64,000 nt of DNA from JABDKJ01 sp964609215 (GCA_964609215.1 CAZSQZ010000005.1:1-64000), one strand, 5' to 3'. Shown: positions 19,401 to 26,771, counted from the stretch's first letter. The notes: generated by a model not told the origin, from the sequence alone. Numbers and translations: made by a program.

Positions 19401-21970
19401 GTAGCATTGGGACTGGAAGAGCTTGGTGTAAAAGTTCCTAATCCACCACTCCACTGCACTCCAGTAGAAACAGTGAATGATCCGTTTAGATTTACATCTG
19501 GTGAGTTAGCGCAAACAGATTGATTTGATCCCGCATCAACAGTAGGTCCATCAGTAAATGTGAAGGTAACATTATCTGTTTCGGCCAAACAACTTCCATT
19601 TCCTGTAGTAGATAAGGTTAATGTTGCAGAACCATTAGAAAGCTCAGACGCACTTGGAGTATATGTTCCGGTTAAAGCAGTATTGTCAGGACCAAAAGAT
19701 CCCAAACCACCAGACCATTCCCCACCGGTTGAACCGTTTACTGAACCATTTAATGTTATCTCAGAATTATTTGCACAAAAAGTGCCATTGGAACCTGCGT
19801 TTGCACTAGGTGCCGCAGTAAATGTTATTTCAATATCATCACTTACAGCTGAACAATTGCCTACACCGGAAGTAGTTACTGTCAAAGTAATTGAACCAGA
19901 GCTTATCTCAGCTGCCGTTGGTGTGTAGGTTGAATTTAAAAATGTGTTTGAAGGGCTATAAGAACCTGTTCCTCCAGACCAAAAACCACCTGAAGCTACA
20001 GTTGCAGTTGCAGAAAGATCTATACTCGCATTATTTACACATACCGATTGATCTATTCCAGCATTTATGGTTGGGGCTTGGGTAAATGTAAATGTAACAT
20101 CGTCAGTCTGGGCTGTGCAATTACCATTGCCATTAGAGGTTAAAGTTAACGTAACAGAACCATTCAAAACTTCAGAGTTGGTTGGTGTATAAACTGCATT
20201 TAATGCGGAGTTACTTGGGGCGAATGTTCCTGAGCCTCCCGACCATGTTCCTCCAGTTGCACCAATGATTGATCCATCTAAAGTTATCTGTGCATTGTTA
20301 GAGCAAATGTCTTCATCTATCCCAGCATCCACTTCAGGTTCATCTTGAAAAGTCAATTCCATAGAGTCAGATTCTGGTTCACATTGACCTGTAGATGTTA
20401 TCGTTAATGTAACAGAACCTGTCAAATAATCAGCTGCACTTGGATTATAAGTTGCATTCAAATCAGTGTCGCTTGGAGTGAAAGATCCAGAACCAGAAGT
20501 TGTCCATATTCCAGTGCTTGCTCCTCCATCAACTGTTGCACTTAAGGTTGCATTTTGATTTACACAAACCGTTTCATCTGTACCCGCATCTATTTCAACT
20601 ACTCCAACAAATTCAGAAAAGTATCCATATCTACAACCAGAGGTTCCTCCACCGTTGATAATACCTAAGGTGAAAACATCTGAACTATTTGAAATTAAAT
20701 GAGCATCGCCTACCGGAATTTCAGTTGTATTGAATTGAAATTGACCTGATAATAAAGTTCCTCCTGTTCCAGGTACAGGAATAAATAAAGAGGGGTCTAT
20801 TGTGGCAGTTCCCGATCCTGCAATTACAAAATCATTTTCAGAACCTGCTCTAATCATTATATTCAGAAAGAAGCCTTCGTTTGTTGAACGCACGAAACTA
20901 ACTTGCTCTGACCCTGCACAATTCATTGGAGGGAGCAAAGCCATTCCAGATTCACATCCAAATCCAGTAACGTGATTTACATAGGATGGCCGTGAAGTTT
21001 CTATGAGGATACTGTTGTTGGATGAAGAAGATAAGGAATCCATATCCACCCGGTAATACTGACCTGCAAATAATGTTGCAACTTCTGTTGTACTTCCATT
21101 CAAGAATACTTTAGTATTATTTTCAGAAGCCATTACAAAAGCACTTTCGTCACCATTATTATTCAAAAAACCTTTTATAGCCACATATTCTTTACCCAAA
21201 ATGCCAACAGGAATAATTTGGTCACCCATAAAATCAAAACATCCACCCGATGGGTTATGAACTGAATCATCCTTTATTGAAATAGCTATTGGTTTATCAG
21301 AAACCACTGCTGCACCAGCAGGGTTTGTAGATGGATCAGTATAATTGGCACCAGTCCATGCAGCCGAATATGTTTCTCCTCTATCCAGAACAATTGTGAA
21401 TGGAATTAAAGCTGGATGACCATCCAATTCTACTGGCGAAAATATTAATACCGTGGTATTGTCTTCTGTTGCTACAATATCAAATGAGGAGTATGCAAAA
21501 TTCGGAAAGGTATGATTGAAAAAAGGAGCATGTCTATGTAGTGGAATGTAGAATTCTGTTCCTAATCCATTCTCTCCTTTTAGGGACATCATATCTGGAT
21601 TATTGGTGTTACTCACCTCATAGTAAGCGGAAACAGTCGCTGTTGATTCCACTAATAAACCAGTTGTTAATATAGTATTAGTGGGTGCTGTTTCCAAATC
21701 ATCTTTGAACGCGGAAAGCGTCTCTCTGTGAGAATCATTGGCTCCTAGATTCACGACAATAGGTGTAAAACCCGGGTTTGCCGGCTGTGAAATAGTCACA
21801 ATAGCAGCTGTTCCAAAGGATGTTAAATTCAAATAAATGGGAACATCTCCTGGATTGTTATGATCAATAGTAACTTCTGGCGGAGCTAACCAAAACTCCG
21901 TCCCTGATTGTGCGTGTGCGAATATTCCAATACATAGAAATATTAGCACGCTAATTAGTTGTTTTTGCAT
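13493..21970 (-). CDS. Giant T9SS type B surface protein: IgGFc-binding-like head, 24 repeats, two PKD domains
   Basis: The protein is 2825 residues from ATG 21970; an ATG eight codons upstream is in frame but precedes the natural signal peptide start (MQKQLISVLIFLCIGIFAHA). Residues 22 to about 455 resemble the IgGFc-binding N-terminal domain (GTEFWLAPPE, LHRHAPFFNHTFPNFAYSSF). From about 458 to 2570 there are 24 tandem repeats of about 88 residues, each with a start like VDAGxDxxxC, a central W(S/T)xGxG and a second cysteine near the end. Two PKD domains follow (WSWDFGDGGTENNQNPDHIY and WAWDFGDGSS). The end is a type B (gliding-motility) sorting domain (LPNAFSPNGDGENDSFIVRG, GVYVYTVRATTIDG, KSGKVSLIR). 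It is probably exported by the T9SS and displayed as a long adhesin. A PorP/SprF gene follows 19 bp later. Its repeats create many antisense ORF shadows. Confidence 0.95.
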   Translation of the reverse strand: MQKQLISVLIFLCIGIFAHAQSGTEFWLAPPEVTIDHNNPGDVPIYLNLTSFGTAAIVTISQPANPGFTPIVVNLGANDSHRETLSAFKDDLETAPTNTILTTGLLVESTATVSAYYEVSNTNNPDMMSLKGENGLGTEFYIPLHRHAPFFNHTFPNFAYSSFDIVATEDNTTVLIFSPVELDGHPALIPFTIVLDRGETYSAAWTGANYTDPSTNPAGAAVVSDKPIAISIKDDSVHNPSGGCFDFMGDQIIPVGILGKEYVAIKGFLNNNGDESAFVMASENNTKVFLNGSTTEVATLFAGQYYRVDMDSLSSSSNNSILIETSRPSYVNHVTGFGCESGMALLPPMNCAGSEQVSFVRSTNEGFFLNIMIRAGSENDFVIAGSGTATIDPSLFIPVPGTGGTLLSGQFQFNTTEIPVGDAHLISNSSDVFTLGIINGGGTSGCRYGYFSEFVGVVEIDAGTDETVCVNQNATLSATVDGGASTGIWTTSGSGSFTPSDTDLNATYNPSAADYLTGSVTLTITSTGQCEPESDSMELTFQDEPEVDAGIDEDICSNNAQITLDGSIIGATGGTWSGGSGTFAPSNSALNAVYTPTNSEVLNGSVTLTLTSNGNGNCTAQTDDVTFTFTQAPTINAGIDQSVCVNNASIDLSATATVASGGFWSGGTGSYSPSNTFLNSTYTPTAAEISSGSITLTVTTSGVGNCSAVSDDIEITFTAAPSANAGSNGTFCANNSEITLNGSVNGSTGGEWSGGLGSFGPDNTALTGTYTPSASELSNGSATLTLSTTGNGSCLAETDNVTFTFTDGPTVDAGSNQSVCANSPDVNLNGSFTVSTGVQWSGGLGTFTPSSSSPNATYSPTPGEIAIGNVTLTLTTTGNGSCNEVIDSMTITYTPSPTVEAGENISACENNASVDLSGSVAGAPSAVWSGGAGTFSPNATALDATYEATAAEILNGSVQLTLTSSGAGTCSVESDNMTLSFTTSPTANAGSDAGYCENNAAVSLAGDVDLATGGQWTGGNGSFNPDATTLTTLYTPSAAELAAGSVTLTLVTTGNGNCASVSDPVTFTFTSAPTIDAGISQTLCANNAEADLEGSQTGAGGVLWTGGLGSFSPNANDPEATYTPVQSELDAGTVTLNIETTGNGTCLRVEDQVTMNFTPAPTIAAGTDQSLCENNAEATLNGTVSIATGAEWSGGAGTFTPNNTTLNATYNPTQAEIDAGSINIILTSTGNGNCSAENSSMELTFTSAPTVEAGTTDTFCENNSDITLDGSFADAGGIQWSGGLGTFVPDAQSVNAVYSPSQGELDAGLVTLTLSSTGNGGCVASTDDVEFTFTDAPTVNAGLDQDLCQTVNSVQLAGSFTLSSGVQWSGGDGSFMPSNTDVNAQYFPTETEKASGILKLTLTTIGNGTCNAVEDDLELRFQAQPFVNAGSDLESCANNAQVDLSGFVGNALGAEWTGGTGDFFPNNTQSNAEYTPSPAEIAAGSVTLTYTTTGNGFCAAETDVLNITIIPAPIVDAGTDISVCSNNPEVDLTGNVTGASGGTWSNGFGAFSPSETLLNTTYTPVQAEIDNGSMTLTLESTGNGSCLAVQDIINITFTDAPTANAGADVSICENTNALDLNGIVTVANNGFWTGGFGEYTPGDSILSTTYTPNQADFDQGSITFVLTTFDQGDCLAVTDTLEVDILEPALVSAGDDLTPCISENTVNLSGSVTGITNTGIWSTQGSGTFSPDNSNLNAVYNISAADSIAGNITLVLTSTNNTFCDAVTDTVEINILPPGIALAGNDTTVCANNSALQLNGQIAGNASGGVWSSTGTGAFVPNENALDAIYIPSEGDAVNGTVTLSLTANSCDQAIDEFDLTIGIAPEATAGLDQIICSNQETIDLSGLISGASTTGEWTTTGSGIFLNPSTELDNTYEIDSLDIVNQEVQLILTATNTPGCVTVSDTLTIDIFQEAIVEAGTDTTLCANNGVIDLAGVISNGSGPKWVSSGTGTFSPSDDILNPQYIPSEADAMTGFVSLVLSSEESCNGASDVININFTAAPEVEAGADFVVCSSNTEFTLDGSVTGITTDGIWSTSGNGSITDVTDMNTLYTVSPEELAAGGVTLYLTSENNSNCLAVVDSVQIIYTQGIIANAGSDQMVCEGSLSTTLNGVVSNGTTTGIWSSDGTGTFDDPTNLAATYAFSQADSLAGVVTFTLESTNVGDCDVVMDEVIVTFGTNPTVDAGFDVEICGQDSIISLNGFVSGGIGGTWSTSGSGNFGNVNVMSTIYTLSQDDLTNGFIELTLTSESNGNCLPTTDQLTINVDPIPVVFAGEDVVICQLDSVDLNAVVAFAPNVSWTSSGTGNFISDSTLTNVYVPNVADSLAGSIEIYATSIGTTVCSSVTDTLTLFIGGGAIPNAGVDQLVCADGQNVLLSGSIAGTGAVQWSSTGSGTFAPNDELITEYIPSSTDLLVGSVNLILETVSGLGCEGGVDTTFIQFDPIPSIIPIDDLSICESVDTIIVSGIIANADSINWQSLGSGEILLNNLAEIEYVPSDGDITAGSVDLVVEAFSETLCSTPKDTLTIFFSSDLTADFEVSNICAGQEAEFTDMTTVSNGNAIGWSWDFGDGGTENNQNPDHIYTDPGDYQVSLTVFNSTGCSDNIVQTITVTDGPTSEFIIDEEANVGDQVSTVDLSTDAVEWAWDFGDGSSLNTNQNAVHTYTSPGEYFVLLEVTNALGCSDTTGTLVKIGGDFVFPPNLPNAFSPNGDGENDSFIVRGGPFTDIDFVVFNGWGQAIFETENPNEGWDGTHKGKDEPTGVYVYTVRATTIDGESFVKSGKVSLIR
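14265..20600 (-). repeat. 24 tandem coding repeats of about 264 bp
   Basis: The repeats were counted by their start motif (AG.D...C) and central Trp motif. Copies 2-14 have W(S/T)(G/N)GxGx(F/Y) and mostly a GNGxC near the end. Copies 1 and 15-24 instead have W(S/T/Q)xxGxGx with two more residues. Copy 24 has lost the AG of the start motif. Nearly every copy keeps two cysteines, suggesting one disulphide per repeat. The repeats are diverged at DNA level, so they are old. Confidence 0.88.
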
Positions 21971-22114
21971 AGTTTTTTGTTGTTGATTTAGCATGGGTGT
22001 GTGTGTTGTTTTTCTTTATACGCCATTAGTTTCTCAAAGTTCTCTTTTTAGTTAGTTGGCAATTTTTCTACGACAAACTGATTATTTTTTACCTTTCCTT
22101 TTTAAAAGAAAAAT

Positions 22115-22840
22115 GTGATTACAAAAAGAATTTGCATGTGGTCTGGCCCCAGGAATGTTTCTACCGCTTTAATGTACTCTTGGGGCAATCGAAACGACAC
22201 TATTGCTATTGATGAACCATTCTATGCTTACTATCTTGTTGAAAGAGATATTGAACATCCTGGTTGGATGGAAACCTTAGATAATCAATCTTCAGATTAT
22301 TTAGATGTTATTAAGAATGTACTCTATCAAAAGACCGACAAGCCTGTAATGTATATAAAGAACATGACCCATCATTCTGTAAATATGTCATTACATTTTT
22401 TAGATGATTTGGTTAATCTCTTTCTAATCCGCGAGCCAGGTGAAGTAATTTCCTCATTTATCAAAAATATTCCCAATCCTACAATGGAAGATTTAGGATA
22501 TAAAAAACAATGGGAAATGATTGAACTTCTTAAATCTAAAGGAAAAGAGGTTTTTGTTGTTGATAGTAAAGAATTATTGACTAATCCCAGAATTATTCTG
22601 GAAAAAATGTGTGCGTTTGCTGGCATACGTTTTGAAGAATCCATGCTTTCCTGGGAAGCTGGCCCGAAAGAATTTGATGGTGTTTGGGCTCCTTACTGGT
22701 ACGATAATGTTCACCGATCAACTGGTTTCAACCGCTATGAGAAAAAGCCTGTAAAGCTAAGTCAACAGTACAAAGATTTAGAGAAAGAGTGCTTGGAATA
22801 TTATGCTAAGATGAAAGCTTTGGGCGTTACTTGCTATTAA
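22115..22840 (+). CDS. Sulfotransferase-like (PAPS-dependent fold) protein
   Basis: This is a 241-residue cytoplasmic protein. Near the N terminus, MWSGPRNVSTALMYSWG is a P-loop-like 5'-phosphosulfate-binding motif. LFLIREPGEVISSF (about residues 102-115) matches the 3'-phosphate-binding region of sulfotransferases (RDPxxxxxSF type). The family includes poorly characterised bacterial proteins with the GPRNVST motif, so the acceptor is unknown. The start is taken as GTG 22115, because the conserved TKRICMWSGPRN begins at once and no in-frame ATG lies upstream. An out-of-frame ATG overlaps this GTG and is followed immediately by TGA. The gene is divergent from the giant adhesin and is the only plus-strand gene between 7.5 and 31 kb. 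Confidence 0.82.
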   Translation: MITKRICMWSGPRNVSTALMYSWGNRNDTIAIDEPFYAYYLVERDIEHPGWMETLDNQSSDYLDVIKNVLYQKTDKPVMYIKNMTHHSVNMSLHFLDDLVNLFLIREPGEVISSFIKNIPNPTMEDLGYKKQWEMIELLKSKGKEVFVVDSKELLTNPRIILEKMCAFAGIRFEESMLSWEAGPKEFDGVWAPYWYDNVHRSTGFNRYEKKPVKLSQQYKDLEKECLEYYAKMKALGVTCY

Positions 22841-23392
22841 AAATTATTTCATTTCTATAATAGGAGAATGAGGATTCAGAATATGGGCTGAATTGCTTTT
22901 GAAAAAGGGAAAAATTCGAAATAAACCTACATTAAAAGAAGTGATATTCGTAATATTTTTAAATAAATTACTAGAAATAGTTTAATTCTTAAACCTGGTA
23001 ATCAAGCCCGTTGTTATTTCAACTGAATTATTCCCGTACTTTAGAAAGTTTACGCTATAATAGTTCATAAGTCCAATAAAAATCTGGGAAGAAACAGTGT
23101 CAATGTTAGCGCGTAAAAACGCGCTAACAAACACTGATTTGAAGCTTTTGAACTGTTTTCATTCCTAACAATAGCTAGGGAATTATCGAGTGTCCCAAAT
23201 TTGTTTACCTATTTAGGACAAATACTGGGTGTGTGTGATTAACATGATGAAATTAAATGATTTTGCTTAAAAATAATAAAAAGAGAGGTTCATTATTAAA
23301 CAAATAGTTGTTGGAAATGATCTTATAGTTTAATATTCTTTTGAGGCCTGGTTAACTCGGATATACCGTCTAATAATACCCAAATGAGCTTC
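22841..23392. other. Long intergenic region between convergent genes
   Basis: About 550 bp of AT-rich DNA lies between the ends of the sulfotransferase-like gene (+) and the small secreted-protein gene (-). No ORF with a credible start and composition, and no tRNA, was seen. The one clear structure is the perfect hairpin at 23104-23129. The region is long for two convergent gene ends, where only terminators are needed, so an unrecognised small RNA or decayed gene is possible. Confidence 0.5.
23104..23129. repeat. Perfect 11-bp inverted repeat (hairpin)
   Basis: The arms TGTTAGCGCGT and ACGCGCTAACA are exact complements around a 4-base AAAA loop. The arm centre is GC-rich (GCGCG) in surrounding DNA that is mostly A and T. 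No T-run follows on either strand, so it is not a standard intrinsic terminator. It could be a transcription-end structure, a protein-binding palindrome or part of a small RNA. Confidence 0.75.
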
Positions 23393-23893
23393 TTATCCCT
23401 TACTCGCTAGAATTCGCTTAGAAAACAGTTTGTCTATTCTCTCTTTTTGTTTAGGAAACCATTCCACTTTATCCTTTGTTGGAGAATATCTGGCGATACC
23501 TGACAACATCTTAGAAATATCTTTTGTTTTTAGTCCTTTTTGTTTGGGTACGAGCCCAAGATCACATTTCAAATCATAAATCTTTTGATTAGCCAATGGT
23601 ATATCAGTCGCATCGATTAGCGTTCTTCTGGAAACAAAATTTTTTGAATAATAAATTACCGTGTACTCAAAGCCGTAGGGCAAGTCTATTGAATACGATT
23701 GATTGCCTGCAAATTCTTCAATATAAATGATTTCGGTATCTAAAATGATCCTGATTTGATATTTATCTAATTCCCTATCATCTATGAAATTCGTTATCGA
23801 ACCATTTAATCTTATTATATCAAAAAGGCTGTCTTCTTGAGCAAAAAGACCAGAGCTGCCCAATAGAAAAAGTATTAAAACTAGTTTTTTCAT
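23393..23893 (-). CDS. Small secreted protein, unknown function
   Basis: The protein has about 166 residues with a signal peptide ending near SSGLFAQ. I do not recognise the family. The first 90 mature residues (LNGSITNFIDDRELDKYQIR, then IDLPYGFEYTVIYYSKNFV) look like a small beta-sandwich of the kind seen in carboxypeptidase-regulatory-like domains. The last 40 residues are Lys-rich. The ATG at 23893 overlaps the TGA of the preceding gene (TGATG), so it is translationally coupled to the phospholipase/nuclease-like gene and probably shares its compartment outside the inner membrane. It is the last gene of the run that begins with the DUF2339 gene. Confidence 0.75.
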   Translation of the reverse strand: MKKLVLILFLLGSSGLFAQEDSLFDIIRLNGSITNFIDDRELDKYQIRIILDTEIIYIEEFAGNQSYSIDLPYGFEYTVIYYSKNFVSRRTLIDATDIPLANQKIYDLKCDLGLVPKQKGLKTKDISKMLSGIARYSPTKDKVEWFPKQKERIDKLFSKRILASKG

Positions 23894-24882
23894 CACTTAC
23901 CATGTTCACGTCCGAAAATCTTGCCCAGAGAGAATTTTTTATCCAATTCTTCCTTTGCTTTCTTTTCTTCCTCATTATCAGAGTAAAAAGTTAAGGAATT
24001 TATTTCAGGTTGTCCAGCATTTACCCACGCGGTATACCATAAATTTCCTAAATTTTTTATGGCTTGAGTCATTCTCCTCTCGACCATTCCTTGTAATTCT
24101 CTTTCAAAGGCCAAGCTGAATTCTTCTGAATAGACTTGTATAACTTGAGCTCCCCTATTCTCAAATGAATATTTTTTATCAGTGGACATGCGAAGGGTTA
24201 AGTCCTTTTCTATTTGCAATACCGAGTCTACTGACCAATGAGAGTCTTCAATAATCGTCCAGATATATCCCTGAACATCATTAATGTATTCTGCCTGTCC
24301 TACAAAATAATCATATTCATCTGCTGAAATCTCCGGTATTCTGGATTCCCAAAAACCGTGAATTCCAACTTGGTTGGTTAATTGACCATTGTAATTTTTA
24401 GTGGTATGAAGTGGAACATGAGCATCGCCTATATAGTGTCCCATATCTGATGAAAGACGCAATATTTTCTTCGCATCCTTATTTTTATACGCTTCCGTTA
24501 ATCTAATGACCATTAAATTCAAGTGCCAGGGAATAATACCATAAGCATTTAATGTATCCTCAGAGAATTTGTCTACGGCATCGTACCATCTCTTAGGAAC
24601 AACATCAAATGGGTTTTCACCTTCCTTCGCAAAATGATCTATATCAATATAATGTCTCGGTGCTTCTCCTTTAATAGAATAACGTCTTTTGTCTGGATCA
24701 ACAGCGTGCTCTGAAATGTAATCTATATTGGCCTTATAAAAACCAAACATGTCTTCAGGCAGGGTAAAACATGCCATGCGGTTTATTCTTTTGTGTGCGA
24801 AAAAACCCCAGGAAGAAGTATTAAAAGAAGAACCTAAAAAAATAAAGGCTGCAAAAAGGATTAAAATTCTACTGGTTTTCAA
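23893..24882 (-). CDS. Secreted zinc-dependent phospholipase C / S1-P1 nuclease-like protein
   Basis: A 329-residue protein with an N-terminal signal followed by WGFFAHKRINRMACF. In the zinc-dependent PLC/P1 nuclease fold the mature N-terminal Trp and nearby His bind zinc, and cleavage just before this Trp would match. Other probable metal ligands are in RHYIDIDHF and DMGHYIGDAHVPLHTTKNYN, the classic Asp/His-rich segment. Cleavage of phosphodiesters outside the inner membrane is the expected activity; lipid or nucleic acid cannot be told from sequence. The start is a TTG at 24882: an in-frame stop lies two codons upstream and no ATG precedes the signal peptide. It overlaps the end of comB by 14 bp, and its own stop overlaps the next ATG. 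Confidence 0.85.
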   Translation of the reverse strand: MKTSRILILFAAFIFLGSSFNTSSWGFFAHKRINRMACFTLPEDMFGFYKANIDYISEHAVDPDKRRYSIKGEAPRHYIDIDHFAKEGENPFDVVPKRWYDAVDKFSEDTLNAYGIIPWHLNLMVIRLTEAYKNKDAKKILRLSSDMGHYIGDAHVPLHTTKNYNGQLTNQVGIHGFWESRIPEISADEYDYFVGQAEYINDVQGYIWTIIEDSHWSVDSVLQIEKDLTLRMSTDKKYSFENRGAQVIQVYSEEFSLAFERELQGMVERRMTQAIKNLGNLWYTAWVNAGQPEINSLTFYSDNEEEKKAKEELDKKFSLGKIFGREHGK

Positions 24883-25627
24883 TACTCACGGTCTTGTTCA
24901 AGTTAATCAAAGCTCCATCAACTAATATAGGAATACTTTTACTTTGATTTGGACTTAGACAATACTTAATGTCCGCATTCATTTTTAGTTTCTGCAATCT
25001 TCTTCTATGTGAAGAGGACTTTAAAAGTCCCATATAGCCATCTATAGCACTTCTGCATAGATACTTTGAAACTATAGTAGAGTCTTCAAAAGATTGAAAT
25101 TCAGGATGAGCAAGCATTTTATCAGCTATCGCCCCAGCGCAAATGGTATCTTCTAAATTCATTTTATCCTTCCATCCGCTGCATAACATCAGAGTACTTC
25201 TCTTTTGAGCAATCAACCATTCTGAAATAACATCTAGATTCAATAATGATGCTATAACCAGGGTATTGGAGTCTTTTGCTATTTCAATAGCCTTGGTGCC
25301 ATTGGTTGTGCTAAGCACTAAAGTTTTTCCGCTAAGGTCTTTCTCTAAATAGTTAAATGGAGAATTACCATATTCAAAGCCTTCTACTATTTCGCCATTT
25401 CTCTCTGCTGCGACAATATGATTGGGTTTGCCAATATATTCTCTTGCCTCATCTACTGTTGCTACTGGAATAATTTTCTCTACTCCACTATCCATTGCCG
25501 CGCAAATTGCAGATGTGGCTCTTAGGACATCTATTACGACAACAATATCATTATATTCTTTGTAGAGATAATAATTATTGGGTGCAATGCAAACTTCTAC
25601 GAAAGGCTTATTGGGATCTATTGGCAT
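24869..25627 (-). CDS. comB: 2-phosphosulfolactate phosphatase family protein (ComB)
   Basis: This 252-residue protein matches the ComB family, which hydrolyses 2-phosphosulfolactate to sulfolactate in coenzyme M synthesis in methanogens. Family motifs include VVVIDVLRATSAICAAMDSG, AAERNGEIVEGFEYGNSPF, LVLSTTNGTKAIE and CSGWKDKMNLEDTICAG. No signal peptide is seen. Bacteroidota commonly carry comB without the rest of the coenzyme M pathway, and no comA or comC is visible in this window, so the true substrate here is uncertain. The gene begins 5 bp after gcvT and overlaps the next gene by 14 bp, which suggests cotranscription. Confidence 0.92.
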   Translation of the reverse strand: MPIDPNKPFVEVCIAPNNYYLYKEYNDIVVVIDVLRATSAICAAMDSGVEKIIPVATVDEAREYIGKPNHIVAAERNGEIVEGFEYGNSPFNYLEKDLSGKTLVLSTTNGTKAIEIAKDSNTLVIASLLNLDVISEWLIAQKRSTLMLCSGWKDKMNLEDTICAGAIADKMLAHPEFQSFEDSTIVSKYLCRSAIDGYMGLLKSSSHRRRLQKLKMNADIKYCLSPNQSKSIPILVDGALINLNKTVSIENQ

Positions 25628-25632
25628 GAATT

Positions 25633-26727
25633 CTAAGAATTATAAAAAGGTAATTTAACAATTTTAGCTTTTAGGCTTTTGTTTCTTATAGAAATATAAA
25701 TTTCCGTGTCCCTTTTATGGTGCGGTTTGTTTACATACCCCATCCCAATGAATTTATTCAATGAAGGACTACTTGTCCCTGAAGTAACCTTGCCTATAAC
25801 ATTTCCACTTTCATCAGTAATGGGATAATCATGTCGGGGAATTCCTTTCTCCATCATTTCGAAGCCTATCAATCTTCTTGAAGTGCCTTCTTCTTTTTGT
25901 TTTAAAAGGTTTTCTGAGTTCACAAAGTTTTTTTCAAATTTGGTAATCCATCCTAAGCCTGCTTCCAAGGGTGAAGTAGAATCATCAATATCATTACCGT
26001 ATAAGCAATAACCCATTTCCAACCTTAAAGTGTCTCTTGCTGCTAAACCGGCTGGCTGAATTCCGTGTTCTTCTCCTGCTTTCATAATGGCTTCCCAAGC
26101 AGCATTTGCCTTTTCGTTAGGAATATAAATCTCATAACCTCCCGCCCCAGTATATCCTGTTGCAGAAACTAGAATATCACTCATTCCAGCAAAATCAGCA
26201 ATTTGAAAGGTGTAATACTTAAGTTCTGATAAATTGACTGAGGTTAATGATTGCAATGCTTTTGCTGCATTTGGTCCTTGCACCGCAATCAAGGCGGTTT
26301 GATCAGACACATCTTCTAGGACCGCTCCAAATCTATTTTGTGAATTTATCCAATCCCAGTCTTTTTTCATATTGGAAGCATTGACCACCAGCATATATTC
26401 TTTTTCAGAAATTCGATATACCAAAAGATCGTCTACTATCCCACCCTCTTCATTTGGAAAGCATGAGTATTGCACTTTACCATCTACTAATTTTGAAGCA
26501 TCATTTGAGCAAAGCCATTGAATTAAATCTAATGCTCCCTCTCCTCTGACCATAAACTCTCCCATGTGAGAGACATCAAAAACACCCACATTTTCTCTAA
26601 CGTTTAAATGTTCTTTAATAACTCCTTCATATTGAACTGGCATATTATAGCCCGCAAATTCTACCATTTTAGCGCCATTGGCTTCATGCCAGGTTGCAAG
26701 AGGAGTTTGTTTTATCGTTAATTCCAT
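25633..26727 (-). CDS. gcvT: Aminomethyltransferase, glycine cleavage system T protein
   Basis: A complete 364-residue GcvT. It transfers the aminomethyl unit from lipoylated H protein to tetrahydrofolate, giving methylene-THF and ammonia. Signatures include the N-terminal NGAKMVEFAGYNMPVQYEG, NVGVFDVSHMGEF, VSATGYTGAGGYEIY and GLAARDTLRLEMGYCLYGND, followed by the barrel domain (GKVTSGTSSPSLNKFIGMGY). Length is normal. The other cleavage-system genes (gcvP, gcvH) are not nearby, as is usual in Bacteroidota. No glycine riboswitch is evident in the 44 bp before the start, which separates it from the DUF3999 gene. Transcription may come from the upstream DUF2339 promoter. Confidence 0.97.
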   Translation of the reverse strand: MELTIKQTPLATWHEANGAKMVEFAGYNMPVQYEGVIKEHLNVRENVGVFDVSHMGEFMVRGEGALDLIQWLCSNDASKLVDGKVQYSCFPNEEGGIVDDLLVYRISEKEYMLVVNASNMKKDWDWINSQNRFGAVLEDVSDQTALIAVQGPNAAKALQSLTSVNLSELKYYTFQIADFAGMSDILVSATGYTGAGGYEIYIPNEKANAAWEAIMKAGEEHGIQPAGLAARDTLRLEMGYCLYGNDIDDSTSPLEAGLGWITKFEKNFVNSENLLKQKEEGTSRRLIGFEMMEKGIPRHDYPITDESGNVIGKVTSGTSSPSLNKFIGMGYVNKPHHKRDTEIYISIRNKSLKAKIVKLPFYNS

Positions 26728-26771
26728 GGTGCGAATTTATTTATTCTAACCCAAAAAATTGAGTCTATTCG

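Noticed and set aside
14274..19928. Series of plus-strand ORFs of 60-140 residues antisense to the giant adhesin
   Set aside because: They recur in step with the adhesin repeats, have repetitive Pro/Val-rich products, and lack starts or function of their own. They are reverse-strand shadows.
14265..20600. Regular repeats that might be read as a CRISPR-like array
   Set aside because: The repeats are about 264 bp, diverged, coding and in one frame of a secreted protein. There are no short identical repeats with unique spacers and no cas genes.
26728..26771. Glycine riboswitch before gcvT
   Set aside because: Only 44 bp separate gcvT from the previous gene, too short for a glycine riboswitch, and no conserved core is visible.
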